DNA from: Sphingopyxis jiangsuensis
GTDB taxonomy: Bacteria; Pseudomonadota; Alphaproteobacteria; Sphingomonadales; Sphingomonadaceae
Length of the DNA stretch: 64,000 nucleotides
Assembly: GCF_016734905.1 (NCBI RefSeq)
Contig: NZ_JAERPO010000001.1
Span: 682,001-746,000 of the forward strand
Direction: 5' to 3'
Shown here: positions 33,096 to 41,880 of the stretch, in pieces
Position numbering within the stretch: the first letter of the stretch is position 1
Layout: each line of letters starts with the position of its first letter
The notes under the pieces: generated by a model
Told to the model about the DNA's origin: nothing
What the model saw: the letters and a program-made list of their open reading frames with translations, nothing else
Databases searched by the model: none
Program-made: the position numbers and the translations under genes

Positions 33096-33710
33096 TCAAC
33101 CGACGGGCGTGTCGCTCGTCGAAGCGTCAAGTCGTTGGTCGCGCGCGCGCCGCAATTTGCGCCGCCAGCGCAGCCGGATCCAATTATCCCAGAACAGCGC
33201 CGCGAGCACATAACCGACGATCGCTGATACGACCGAAATGATGAAAAGCCCCGCGACCATCGCAGGCGCGGCGTCGGACAGGAACCAGCGCACCCATTCG
33301 CCCGCCGACGCTCCCTTTTCGACCATGATCGAAAAGGTCGCGACATTGGCGTGAAACCCGAACACCTTGTCGCCAAGCCATACCGACGCCGCGATGATGA
33401 AGGGCGTCGTCGCCGGGTTCGACAAAAAGGTCATCGCCGCGCCGATCGGGATGTTCGCCCGGAACGGCAGCGCGAGCAGCGCGACGCCGATGATCTGCAC
33501 CCCCGGAATCAGGAAAAAGATGCCGATGAACAGGCCGAGGGCGGTGCCGCGCGGCACCGAGGTGCGCGTGAAACGCCACAAATGGCTGTGCGCGACGCGG
33601 TGCGCGAACGGCCGGATGAAGCGGCTCGCCAGCAATTCCTCGCGCGTCGGCGAGTTGCGGCGGATCCAGTTCATCAGCGCCGCCTTGTCGCGCGGTTTCC
33701 CGCCACTCAT
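33096..33710 (-). CDS. DUF2062 membrane protein
   Basis: This 204-residue protein has the DUF2062 features: a basic N-terminus, [20 protein letters not shown], then a second hydrophobic stretch with [23 protein letters not shown] and a C-terminal helix [20 protein letters not shown] followed by a basic tail. It is an inner-membrane protein of unknown function. It overlaps smpB by 4 bases, so it is translationally coupled downstream of smpB. Confidence 0.88.
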   Translation of the reverse strand: MSGGKPRDKAALMNWIRRNSPTREELLASRFIRPFAHRVAHSHLWRFTRTSVPRGTALGLFIGIFFLIPGVQIIGVALLALPFRANIPIGAAMTFLSNPATTPFIIAASVWLGDKVFGFHANVATFSIMVEKGASAGEWVRWFLSDAAPAMVAGLFIISVVSAIVGYVLAALFWDNWIRLRWRRKLRRARDQRLDASTSDTPVG

Positions 33711-34192
33711 CCGCGTTCCTTCATCAGTCGCTGCTTGTCGCGCTTCCAGTCGCGTTCCTTGATCGACTCGCGCTTGTCGTGCGCCTTCTTGCCCTTGGCG
33801 AGCGCGAGCTCGACCTTCGCGCGGCCGCGGCTGTTGAAATAAACGCTCAGCGGGACGAGCGTCATCCCCTGCCGCATCACGCCCGCGTGCAGCTTGTTGA
33901 TCTCGCGCCCGTTGAGCAGCAGTTTACGCGGCCGCCGCGGCTCGTGATTGAAGCGGTTGCCATGGCTGAACTCGGGGATATTGGCATTGATCAGCCACAC
34001 TTCGCCGCCATTAACCTCGGCATAGCTTTCGGCGATCGTCCCTTCGCCGAAACGCAGCGACTTCACCTCGGTCCCTTGCAGCGCAATCCCCGCCTCGAAC
34101 ACCTGTTCGATGCTATAGTCGAAGCGCGCGCGCCGGTTCTCGGCGACGACCTTCTTCTTGTCGAATTCGGCTGCAGATTGGGGGCGGGCCAT
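33707..34192 (-). CDS. smpB: SsrA-binding protein SmpB
   Basis: This 161-residue protein has [60 protein letters not shown] and the basic C-terminal tail [16 protein letters not shown] that enters the decoding centre. SmpB delivers tmRNA to stalled ribosomes. It follows dapA by 7 bases. The tmRNA gene itself is not seen in the window. Confidence 0.98.
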   Translation of the reverse strand: MARPQSAAEFDKKKVVAENRRARFDYSIEQVFEAGIALQGTEVKSLRFGEGTIAESYAEVNGGEVWLINANIPEFSHGNRFNHEPRRPRKLLLNGREINKLHAGVMRQGMTLVPLSVYFNSRGRAKVELALAKGKKAHDKRESIKERDWKRDKQRLMKERG

Positions 34193-34199
34193 GAAAAAC

Positions 34200-35075
34200 C
34201 TAAATCACTCCGGCCGCGGACAAAGCGGCATCGACGGCGGCGCGCGACGCATCGCTCGCCGGGATAATAGGTAGGCGCGCTTCGGCAGAAAACCAGTCAT
34301 GGACGCGCGACAGCGCATATTTAACCGGCGCCGGCGACGCGTCGGTGAACATCGCCTTGTGCAAGCCGAACAGCCGATCGTGCAGGACAAGCGCGCAGCT
34401 CCAGTCGCTCGCCGCGCAGGCGGCGGCAAAATCGGCGCACAGTCGCGGCGCGACATTGGCGGTGACCGAAATGCACCCCACCCCGCCCATCGCGGCGTGC
34501 GCGAGCCACAGGTCGTCGTTACCGCTCAGCTGGCAGAAATCCTTGCTCGCCCCGGCCCGATGCATCGTCACGCGGCACAGGTCGCCGCTCGCGTCCTTGA
34601 TCGCGACGACGGAGGGAATCTCGGCAAGTCGGCACATCGTCTCGGCGCTGATGTCGGTCACGGTGCGGGCGGGCACATTATAGACGACGATCGGCAGGTC
34701 GCTCGCCGCAGCGAGCGCCTCGAAATGTGCGACGATCCCGTCCTGGCTCGGCCGGTTATAATAGGGTGCAACGATCAGCGCGGCGGCAGCGCCGGCCGCT
34801 TGCGCGTGGCGCATGTGGCGGATCGCGGTCGCAGTATCGTTCGATCCGCACCCCGCGATCACTGGAACGCGCCCGGCAGCCGCCTCGATGCAGCAATCCA
34901 TCACGCGATAATGTTCGTCGAACCCGAGGGTTGCGCTTTCGCCCGTCGTTCCGCACGGAACGAGCGCGCTTGTTCCTTCGTCGATTTGCCAATTGACCAG
35001 CCGTGCGTAGGCGGACGCGTCGAACGCCCCGTCACGAAACGGCGTCACCAAGGCGGGAATCGATCCCGAAAACAT
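34200..35075 (-). CDS. dapA: 4-hydroxy-tetrahydrodipicolinate synthase
   Basis: This 291-residue TIM barrel starts [14 protein letters not shown], with [12 protein letters not shown] (substrate-binding TTGES), the tyrosine in VVYNVPART and the Schiff-base lysine in [11 protein letters not shown]. It condenses pyruvate with aspartate semialdehyde in lysine and diaminopimelate synthesis. It is followed by smpB and the DUF2062 gene in one likely operon. Confidence 0.97.
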   Translation of the reverse strand: MFSGSIPALVTPFRDGAFDASAYARLVNWQIDEGTSALVPCGTTGESATLGFDEHYRVMDCCIEAAAGRVPVIAGCGSNDTATAIRHMRHAQAAGAAAALIVAPYYNRPSQDGIVAHFEALAAASDLPIVVYNVPARTVTDISAETMCRLAEIPSVVAIKDASGDLCRVTMHRAGASKDFCQLSGNDDLWLAHAAMGGVGCISVTANVAPRLCADFAAACAASDWSCALVLHDRLFGLHKAMFTDASPAPVKYALSRVHDWFSAEARLPIIPASDASRAAVDAALSAAGVI

Positions 35076-35177
35076 GCTCGCGCTCCTTTACAAAAATCGC
35101 GCCGCGACCGATAAAATGGGCGGACGCGCCGCCTCATGGACGTCTATTCAGCGCCCCGCAAGGAGTTTGGCACTAAC

Positions 35178-37211
35178 ATGGCCGCTATGAACTCGCTGTC
35201 CAAAATATCGCGCATGGCGATGGCTGTCGCCTTGCTGATCCCTTCCGCCGCCTGGTCGAGCGAGCTTACCCCCGACCAGATGGCCTGGTATCGCGCCCAG
35301 CTCGGGCTTGCCTCGGTGTCGGTCCAGCCCTCGTCGACCAATTCGGTGGGCGATGCGGTACTCGAATGGCGCCGCCTGACGCAGAACAGCAATGCGTCGT
35401 TCGACCAGCTTTCGCGCTTTCTGATCGCGAACCCCGGCTGGCCCGACGCCGACAAGATGCGTGTGCGCGCCGAAAAGGCGATCGCGATCGACAGCTATGA
35501 TCCCGCGCGCACGCTTGCCTATTTCACCAAATATCCGCCCCAGACCGCGAGCGGGCAGCTCCGCTATGCGCTCGCGCTCAACGCCACCGGTCGCCGCGAC
35601 GAAGCCAACGCCGCCGTCCGCCGCGCCTGGACGAGCGGTTCGCTCGACGAGGCCGAGACGAGCCGCGTGCTCACGCTCTTCCCCGGCGCGTTCAGCCTCG
35701 CCGACCATGACGCGCGCATGGATCGGCTGCTCTGGTCCAACGCCACCGCCGCCGCGAGCCGCCAGCTAGCGCTTACCTCGCCCGCAAAACGCGCGATCTT
35801 TGCCGCGCGCCTCGCGATGCGGAGCGGCGCCGTCGATGCCGCAATGCAGGCGGCGGCGGTCGAAGCCGCCAATCCTTCGCTCGTCCGCACCGACCCCGGC
35901 TATATCACCGCCAAGGCTACCTGGCTGCGCCGCTCGGGTCGCGAGGGCGAAGCGCGCGCACTGCTTGCGGGGCCGCGCTCGCTTGCCAGCGCGCCGCTCG
36001 ATGCCGAGGAGTGGCTCGAAACCCTGCTCACCAATGCGCGCCTCGCCGATTCGGCCGGCGACAAGCTGACGGCGTTCAACATCGCCCGCCAGATCGACGA
36101 CGCGTTGCCCGCCGGGACCGTCGTGCGCGAAACGCCGCTTGGTGTACGCGACGATTATACCTCGCTCGCCTGGCTCGCCGGACAGCTTGCTCTCCATGAT
36201 CTGCGCCGACCGGCAGAGGCGGTGAAGCTCTACCGCGCCTATGGCGACGCCGCCCGCTCGGCGCAGACGCGCACCAAGGGCTATTATTGGGCGGGACGCG
36301 CCGCACTCGCTGCCGGCGACCGCGCGACCGCGCAATCGCACTTCGAGGATGCCGCGCAGCATTACGATCAATTCTATGGCCAGCTCTCGCTCGAACGACT
36401 GAACCGTCCGCAGCCGAAACCTGCGCCGGTTCCGACGATTGCGGTCAGCCCCGACGAAAAGCGCGCCTTCGATGACGACCGTCTGGTCCGCGCGGCGCGC
36501 GTGCTGGGCGAAGTGGGCGCATGGCGCGAGCAATCGCTCTTCCTTCGCGCGCTCGCGCAAAAGGCGTCTAGTCCGGCCGACCATGTTCTTGCCGGTCAAC
36601 TGGCGCAGGCGATCGGCCGCCCCGATCTTGGCGTGATGATCGGGCGCAGCGCGCAAGCCAACAGCCTCGACGCGGTCGAGGTTTCGGGCTTCCCCACGGT
36701 TCGGGTGCCCGCGGGGCATGAGAATAACTGGACCTTCATCCATGCCATCACGCGGCAGGAAAGCCAGTTCGACCGCGCCGCGATCAGCCATGCGGGGGCG
36801 CGTGGGATGATGCAGTTGATGCCCGGCACCGCGCGCGAGGTCGCGGGCAAGCTGGGGCTCGGCTATGACGCCGGGTCGCTGACCAGCGATACCAATTACA
36901 ACATGACGCTCGGCTCGACCTATTTCCAGCAGATGCTGCGCTATTACGGCGGCAGCTATCCGCTCGCGGTCGCGGCCTATAACGCCGGTCCGGGCAATGT
37001 GAACAAGTGGCTCCGCGCCAATGGCGACCCGCGCACGGGCAGCATCGACATCCTGGAATGGATAGAGGCGATCCCGATTTTCGAGACGAAGAATTATGTG
37101 CAGCGCGTGCTCGAAAATGCGGTGGTGTACGACACCCTCCATCCGACCGAAAACCGCCCGCTCCCGAACGCTCCGCTCAGCTTCTATCTCGGTAAGCGCA
37201 CGCCGGGATAA
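35178..37211 (+). CDS. Soluble lytic murein transglycosylase (Slt-like)
   Basis: This protein of about 677 residues has a signal peptide (MAMAVALLIPSAAWS), an Ala-rich helical solenoid typical of Slt70 U and L domains, and a C-terminal lysozyme-like domain. The domain has catalytic Glu in ITRQESQFDRAAIS, then GARGMMQLMPGTARE and YPLAVAAYNAGPGNVNKW. It cleaves peptidoglycan to 1,6-anhydromuropeptides in the periplasm, the type of molecule that feeds AmpR signalling. An ATG at 35178 is preferred (AAGGAG lies 13 bases upstream); 35187 is an alternative. greB follows after 5 bases. Confidence 0.92.
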   Translation: MAAMNSLSKISRMAMAVALLIPSAAWSSELTPDQMAWYRAQLGLASVSVQPSSTNSVGDAVLEWRRLTQNSNASFDQLSRFLIANPGWPDADKMRVRAEKAIAIDSYDPARTLAYFTKYPPQTASGQLRYALALNATGRRDEANAAVRRAWTSGSLDEAETSRVLTLFPGAFSLADHDARMDRLLWSNATAAASRQLALTSPAKRAIFAARLAMRSGAVDAAMQAAAVEAANPSLVRTDPGYITAKATWLRRSGREGEARALLAGPRSLASAPLDAEEWLETLLTNARLADSAGDKLTAFNIARQIDDALPAGTVVRETPLGVRDDYTSLAWLAGQLALHDLRRPAEAVKLYRAYGDAARSAQTRTKGYYWAGRAALAAGDRATAQSHFEDAAQHYDQFYGQLSLERLNRPQPKPAPVPTIAVSPDEKRAFDDDRLVRAARVLGEVGAWREQSLFLRALAQKASSPADHVLAGQLAQAIGRPDLGVMIGRSAQANSLDAVEVSGFPTVRVPAGHENNWTFIHAITRQESQFDRAAISHAGARGMMQLMPGTAREVAGKLGLGYDAGSLTSDTNYNMTLGSTYFQQMLRYYGGSYPLAVAAYNAGPGNVNKWLRANGDPRTGSIDILEWIEAIPIFETKNYVQRVLENAVVYDTLHPTENRPLPNAPLSFYLGKRTPG

Positions 37212-37216
37212 GGCCG

Positions 37217-37699
37217 GTGGCGTCGGACAAATCGAACATCATCAGCCCGGCGGGCTTCGCCACGCTGCGCGCCGAATATGACGCGCTGCTCGGCGACGAG
37301 CGTCCGAAACTGGTCGAAGTCATCAGCTGGGCCGCGGGCAATGGCGATCGCAGCGAAAATGGCGACTATATCTATGGTCGCAAACGACTGCGCGAGATCG
37401 ACCGGCGTCTTGCCTTTCTTGCGCGGCGGATGAAGGCTGCGCGGGTCGTCGATCCCGCCGTCCAGCCCGACCGCAGCCGGATCTGGTTCGGCGCGACGGT
37501 CGAGCTTGCCGACGACGAGGACGCGCGGCGTACCGTCACGCTCGTCGGCGACGACGAAGCCGACGCAGGCGCCGGACGCATCGGATGGAACAGTCCGCTC
37601 GCCCGCGCCCTGCGCGGCGCGGCGGTCGGCGACCTCAGGACCGTGCAATTGCCCGCCGGCCCAAAGGAATGGGAAATCATCGCGATCGCCTATCCCTGA
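37217..37699 (+). CDS. greB: Transcription elongation factor GreB
   Basis: This 160-residue protein has a coiled-coil hairpin (SPAGFATLRAEYDALL, then NGDRSENGDYIYGRKRLREI with the acidic tip) and a C-terminal FKBP-like domain ending PAGPKEWEIIAIAY. GREB versus GREA is indicated by the YIYGRKRLREIDRR stretch. Gre factors rescue backtracked RNA polymerase by stimulating transcript cleavage. The GTG start is 5 bases after the slt stop. Its stop codon directly abuts the stop of the convergent caspase-like gene with no spacer. Confidence 0.92.
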   Translation: MASDKSNIISPAGFATLRAEYDALLGDERPKLVEVISWAAGNGDRSENGDYIYGRKRLREIDRRLAFLARRMKAARVVDPAVQPDRSRIWFGATVELADDEDARRTVTLVGDDEADAGAGRIGWNSPLARALRGAAVGDLRTVQLPAGPKEWEIIAIAYP

Positions 37700-39400
37700 C
37701 TATTCGATGCCGATCCCGGCGATCAGGTCGCGCTGGTCCTGACGCAATTCGGGCAAGGTACGCGCCAGCTTGGCCCAGTGCGTCGCTTCGCCGGGATCGG
37801 CTGCGACCCCCTTCCCCTCTGCTAAAGCATGGGCCAGAATCGCCCGCGACCCCGCAAAGCCGGCCCGCGCGGCAACCGCGCAATCCTCGATTGCGGCGCC
37901 CAGCGTTTCTGCCGCGAAACTCGCCTCACAAAGCCAATGATTGCCTTCGGCGTTGCCCGTTTCGGCAAGCGCGCGAAGCCGCGCCATATTCGCCGCACGG
38001 CTGTCGGGAAAGACGGTCAGCGCGAACATGGCGGCGGGATGGCCCGCCGCCGCTGCCTCGGAATAGAGCGCCTGCGACGCGGCGAAATCGGCCGCTCCGA
38101 ATGTGCCCGCCGCCAGATGATAGGCTAGGTGGGTCTTCGCCTTCGAATAACCCGCCTGCGACGCGGCGCGGTAGAGGAACAGAGCGCGCGCCTTGTCGTG
38201 GCTGCTTGCCTCCGGCGAGGCCAGCAACAGATAGGCAAGCTCGGTCTGCCCCCCGGCAAATCCCTGCCCCGCCGATTGTTCGAGGTAGGACCGCGCGCGC
38301 GCGGCGTCTTTCCGCACCCCGACGCCAAGCGAGAACATATAGCCCGCCAGATGCTGCGCGAGCGCATCGCCGCCGTCGGCAAGCGCGATCACGTCGGCGG
38401 CGGAGCGCCGCGACAGGACATCGGCAACGAGCACCGGCTCATCCTCGATTGCCAGCCGATCGAGCGAAATTCCCGCGAGCGGCGCCACCGCCGACCGCGC
38501 GCCGCGCGCCGCGCTGTCAAGACTGTCTTGCGCGGCGGCCGATGCGGGTTGCGTCATCGAAGCGACCTCGACCGGTGCAACCAGATAGAAATCGTCGAAC
38601 CAGCTGCCGTAATGAAACGGCTGCTGCGGCCCGCTCTCCATCCCGAAGGTGCGCTTGTAAACATCGCGCGCGACCACCTTGAAATAATCCGAAATTTCGA
38701 GGCCGGGTATCGCCATTTCCTTGACGACCGCCGCCGCGAACGGGCTCACCGGCGATCCCACCGGCGCATGGTCGAGCGCGGGCCGCCCCTTTGCGGTCGA
38801 GTAAAAGACCGCCCCCTGCCCGATATCGAGCAGCCCGAGCGGCGCCGACCCCGCCTCGCCACCCGCCACATCGACGTCAGCGATGCGCACGACGGGTTCG
38901 GTGGTCCGACAGGCATCGACGAACAGCAGGGTGAAGGCATCCGCCGGGACCACGCGCCGCACCAGCGCCTCCAGCGACAAATAGCGTTTCTCGACGTCGG
39001 AGCGCCGTGTTTGTGGCGGCGCGTCCATCGGCACCAGCCAGTTACGGCCGCCATATTCGAAACCATGCCCGGCGAAATAGATCAGCACCGACCGCGCGCC
39101 GCGCGCCTCGACCGCGAAACTATCAAGCGCGGCGTCGAGTTCGGTCTTGTCGGCATTGCGCACGATCCGCGGGGCAAAGCCCGCACGCGCGAATGCCGTA
39201 CAGACATGATCGATATCGTTGACCGCATTCTTGAGCGACGGCCATTCCCAATCATTATAGGCACTGTTGCCGATCAATAGCGCGACGCGGTCGCTGTCGA
39301 GCGCCGCCGTGCCGCACTCTTGCGCAGATGCGCCCGTCGCGATGCACGAAGCAGCCCAAAAGGCTGCTCCGACAGCGCCGGCTTTCCACCATCGTGTCAT
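37700..39400 (-). CDS. Secreted caspase-like (C14) protein with Sel1 repeats
   Basis: This 566-residue protein has a signal peptide (AVGAAFWAASCIATGASAQ), then a caspase/metacaspase-like domain at about residues 35-260. The catalytic His112 is in YFAGHGFEYGG and Cys164 in LLFVDACRTTEP; GNSAYNDWEWPSLKNAVNDI is the usual first strand. Residues about 340-560 are alpha-helical Sel1-like repeats, e.g. DAARARSYLEQSAGQGFAGG and AEGKGVAADPGEATHWAKLA. Both catalytic residues are present, so it may be an active periplasmic cysteine peptidase with a protein-binding solenoid. Substrate and role are unknown. The frame extends 7 codons upstream, but this ATG begins the signal peptide. Confidence 0.85.
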   Translation of the reverse strand: MTRWWKAGAVGAAFWAASCIATGASAQECGTAALDSDRVALLIGNSAYNDWEWPSLKNAVNDIDHVCTAFARAGFAPRIVRNADKTELDAALDSFAVEARGARSVLIYFAGHGFEYGGRNWLVPMDAPPQTRRSDVEKRYLSLEALVRRVVPADAFTLLFVDACRTTEPVVRIADVDVAGGEAGSAPLGLLDIGQGAVFYSTAKGRPALDHAPVGSPVSPFAAAVVKEMAIPGLEISDYFKVVARDVYKRTFGMESGPQQPFHYGSWFDDFYLVAPVEVASMTQPASAAAQDSLDSAARGARSAVAPLAGISLDRLAIEDEPVLVADVLSRRSAADVIALADGGDALAQHLAGYMFSLGVGVRKDAARARSYLEQSAGQGFAGGQTELAYLLLASPEASSHDKARALFLYRAASQAGYSKAKTHLAYHLAAGTFGAADFAASQALYSEAAAAGHPAAMFALTVFPDSRAANMARLRALAETGNAEGNHWLCEASFAAETLGAAIEDCAVAARAGFAGSRAILAHALAEGKGVAADPGEATHWAKLARTLPELRQDQRDLIAGIGIE

Positions 39401-39493
39401 GTCACCCCCGTTCCGGCGCACGCCGATTTCGCGCCGCGGCCCGGGGCAAGTCTGCGTAACTATGCGCGAAAAGGCAAATCCTGCCTCACGCCG

Positions 39494-39649
39494 CTATTGA
39501 TTGAGAAGCGCCGGAAGTATCCACACCGCCGACAGGACGACAACCGCCAGCAAAAGCGAGATCGCGAGCACATAGCGTACACCATGCCCTTTCACGCCGC
39601 TGCTGGCTTCCTCATCGGTGACCTCGACATGTTCGTCGACGATTTTCAT
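39494..39649 (-). CDS. Small single-pass membrane protein of unknown function
   Basis: This 51-residue product has an acidic N-terminus (MKIVDEHVEVTDEEASSGVK) and one C-terminal hydrophobic helix (YVLAISLLLAVVVLSAVWIL). The ATG at 39649 is preceded by GGGAGGCGCAGC, a strong ribosome binding site, which supports a real gene. I do not recognise a family. It lies between RNase P RNA and the caspase-like gene on the same strand. Confidence 0.7.
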   Translation of the reverse strand: MKIVDEHVEVTDEEASSGVKGHGVRYVLAISLLLAVVVLSAVWILPALLNQ

Positions 39650-39693
39650 GCTGCGCCTCCCTTCATCTGGTTCCCCATCAACGCAAGCTTCGG

Positions 39694-39712
39694 CCGCGCG
39701 GTTCCCGCGCGG
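39694..39712 (-). terminator. GC hairpin after RNase P RNA
   Basis: CCGCGCGG, loop of 3, CCGCGCGG form a perfect 8-bp stem 17 bases past the 3' end of RNase P RNA. No T-run follows, so it is a weak intrinsic terminator at best; it may instead stabilise or define the processed 3' end. Confidence 0.45.
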
Positions 39713-39728
39713 GCAGTCGGGAGAGAAT

Positions 39729-40115
39729 GCCAGAGGGCCTGTAAGCCGGGTTCTGTCCACCTCCTTGCGGAGGATGGGCGATCATTCCTCTAGGCGTGCG
39801 GTTGCCCGAACGCTCAAGCAGTCAACCCGGACGGCGGGACCGGAACCAGTCCTGGGATTGCTCCCCTGCCGTCCCTATTCAACCTTGCTCCCGGTGGGGT
39901 TTGCCATGCCGCGTCCGTTACCGTCCGCGCGGTGCGCTCTTACCGCACCCTTTCACCTTTCGCCGGGCCGAGGCCTTGGGCGGTCTGCTCTCTGTGGCAC
40001 TTTCCCTGACCCCCTTGCGAGGGCCGCCGGACGTTATCCGGCACCGTGGTTTCCGTGGAGCCCGGACTTTCCTCCCCCACGCTTGCGCGCGGCGGCGATC
40101 GCCCGGCCCTCTGGC
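39729..40115 (-). ncRNA. rnpB: RNase P RNA (class A)
   Basis: On the minus strand the RNA begins GCCAGAGGGCCGGGCGAUCG and ends GGCUUACAGGCCCUCUGGC, so the 5' and 3' ends pair as helix P1. It contains the universally conserved GAGGAAAGUCCGGGCUCC (CR I) near the 5' end, the AGGGUGAAAGGGUGCGGUAAGAGCGCACCG-like P-domain stretch (split here: GGUGAAAGGGUGCGG then UAAGAGCGCACCG) and the 3' ACAGAACCCGGCUUACAGGCC conserved block. Length, about 387, suits an alphaproteobacterial RNase P RNA. It processes tRNA 5' ends with the RnpA protein. Confidence 0.97.
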
Positions 40116-40121
40116 AAATGG

Positions 40122-40150
40122 AGTATAAGCCCGAACGCGGCTTAACGCCA
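40122..40150 (-). promoter_or_regulatory. Probable rnpB promoter
   Basis: Reading the minus strand, TATACT (40127-40122) is a good -10 hexamer placed 6 bases before the RNase P RNA 5' end. A weak -35 candidate TGGCGT lies 17 bases further up. The family C palindrome begins 6 bases upstream of this. Confidence 0.6.
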
Positions 40151-40155
40151 GCGAT

Positions 40156-40234
40156 CCGTTCGTGTCGAGCAAAGTCGAGACACGGGAAAGCACTCACGCC
40201 CGATCCGCATCGCGACTTCGCTCGATGCGAACGG
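40156..40234. repeat. Palindromic intergenic repeat, family C copy 2
   Basis: The left arm from 40156 (CCGTTCGTGTCGAGCAAAGTC) and right arm 40214-40234 (GACTTCGCTCGATGCGAACGG) repeat the arms of the element at 7466-7547. It lies between the amidase gene and the rnpB promoter. Confidence 0.88.
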
Positions 40235-40248
40235 AAAGATAAGGCGAA

Positions 40249-40938
40249 TCAATCCCCCTCGGGCTGCGGAAGGAGCAGCGCGAGCAGGATCGCGCGGCAC
40301 TCGCCGCAGATCGTCCCGTCGATCAGCTCGGGACGAAAGCGCCGCTGAAACGCGACCGTCGCCGCAAAACCGTCGGTCACATCATAGCCGAAACGCTCGA
40401 GCGCGAGCAGGAAGCCTGCGTCGGTCCAGAGCGGGTCGGTCAGCTTCTTGGTAGGGCGCGGCAGCGCGAGGCGGCGGCGCGCCAGCTCGTCCCACGGGAA
40501 AAGCTCGCCGGGATCCTGCTTGCGCGTCGGCGCCACGTCCGAGTGGCCGACGACATTGCCGCGCGTGATCGCGTGCCGATCCTTGATGCCATGCACCAGC
40601 CGGACGACCGACGCCACCTGCGGGTCGGGAAAGGGAACATAGCCGAACTCGTGCCCCGGATTGACGATCTCGATCCCGACGCTCGCCGAATTGACGTCGC
40701 TGATGCCACGCCAATGCGCCTTGCCGGCGTGCCAGGCGCGCTTTTCTTCGGGAACCATGACGGTGATCTGGCCGTCTTCGCCGACGACATAATGCGCGGA
40801 AACTTTCGCCTCGGGGTCGGCCAGCCGGTCGAGCGCCTCGGCTCCGGTCTTCATGCCCGTATAATGCAGCACGATCATCGAAATGGGTAGCGCGCGTTCG
40901 TCGAAATTGGGGGACCAGCGTTCGATAAAATCGCTCAT
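40249..40938 (-). CDS. N-acetylmuramoyl-L-alanine amidase (AmpD/AmiD-like)
   Basis: This 229-residue Amidase_2 domain protein has zinc ligands in SMIVLHYTGMKTG and in the NVVGHSDVAPTRKQDPGELF motif. The phrase SAHYVVGEDGQI and SVGIEIVNPGHE are also typical. A C-terminal peptidoglycan-binding-like stretch (ATVAFQRRFRPELIDG) resembles AmiD rather than AmpD, but no signal peptide or lipobox is visible, pointing to cytoplasmic muropeptide recycling. If cytoplasmic, it would affect the AmpR-like inducer pool. The ATG at 40938 starts at the domain edge. Confidence 0.9.
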   Translation of the reverse strand: MSDFIERWSPNFDERALPISMIVLHYTGMKTGAEALDRLADPEAKVSAHYVVGEDGQITVMVPEEKRAWHAGKAHWRGISDVNSASVGIEIVNPGHEFGYVPFPDPQVASVVRLVHGIKDRHAITRGNVVGHSDVAPTRKQDPGELFPWDELARRRLALPRPTKKLTDPLWTDAGFLLALERFGYDVTDGFAATVAFQRRFRPELIDGTICGECRAILLALLLPQPEGD

Positions 40939-41013
40939 GCGGTTCGGCGCCCATAAAATCCGCCCCGGCGCGGGGTCCGACTCACCTGCGCCACCGCCCC
41001 GCAAATTGCAAGG

Positions 41014-41880
41014 TCAGGCGGCGGCAATCGCGGCGATGCGCGGTGTTGGCCGGTCAGCTGGCTCGTAAAGGCCGCGCAGGCGTCGACTGGCGACAAACTG
41101 GTCGGTCTGCCCCAAAACAGTCTCGCCTGCGCCGAGCACGAGAAAACTCTGCGGCGCCGCCACTGCGCGGAGTCGCGCAAATGCCTTCTCGCGCATCGGA
41201 GCCGAGAAATAGAGCAAGAGGTTGCGGCAAAAAATCAGGTCGGCCGGCGCCGCGAACGGCGGCTTGTCGGTCAGCATGTTCTGGACGGTGAAATCGACGC
41301 GGCGGCGCAGATCGGCCTTGGCGAGCCACCCCGCCTCGGTCTGGTCGAACCAGCGCACCATGCGCTGCACCGGCAGGCCGCGCTGAATCTCGAACTGGCT
41401 ATAGAGGCCGACGCGCGCGCGACCAATCGCGTGATAGCTGACGTCGGTGCCGACGATATCGACCTTCCACCCTGCCCATTTCATGTCCTGCTCGGCGAAC
41501 AGCATCGCCATCGAATAGGCTTCCTGCCCGGTCGAAACCCCGCAGTGCCATATCGTCAGCCTTCGCGTGCGCGCATTGACCTCGCGCAGATTTTCGAGCG
41601 CGTTGGCTGCGATGTCGTCGAACACGCTGTGTTCGCGATAGAAATAGGTTTCGTTGTTGAGCATCGCGTCGACCGTATCGTCGAGCAACTGGCGGCTGTT
41701 CGACGTCACCAGCGCCGCGACCAGCGCATCGAGATCGGCGAGGCCGTGGCGCTGCATCACGGGCTTCAATGACATCTCGATGCGCCAGATACGGTTGGGC
41801 GACAGCGTCTGCCCCGTCCGCGATTCAAGCACACCCATCAGCACGCGATAGGCAGACTCGCTCGCGGTGCCGCCAATCAT
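41014..41880 (-). CDS. cheR: Chemotaxis protein methyltransferase CheR
   Basis: This 288-residue protein has an N-terminal helical CheR_N (ASESAYRVLMGVLESRTG) and a SAM-dependent methyltransferase domain. It contains NNETYFYREHSVFDDI, the SAM-binding IWHCGVSTGQEAYSMAM, DIVGTDVSYHAIGRAR and FCRNLLLYFS. It methylates glutamates on chemoreceptors. The ATG overlaps the cheB stop by 4 bases. It is last in the che operon. Confidence 0.95.
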   Translation of the reverse strand: MIGGTASESAYRVLMGVLESRTGQTLSPNRIWRIEMSLKPVMQRHGLADLDALVAALVTSNSRQLLDDTVDAMLNNETYFYREHSVFDDIAANALENLREVNARTRRLTIWHCGVSTGQEAYSMAMLFAEQDMKWAGWKVDIVGTDVSYHAIGRARVGLYSQFEIQRGLPVQRMVRWFDQTEAGWLAKADLRRRVDFTVQNMLTDKPPFAAPADLIFCRNLLLYFSAPMREKAFARLRAVAAPQSFLVLGAGETVLGQTDQFVASRRLRGLYEPADRPTPRIAAIAAA

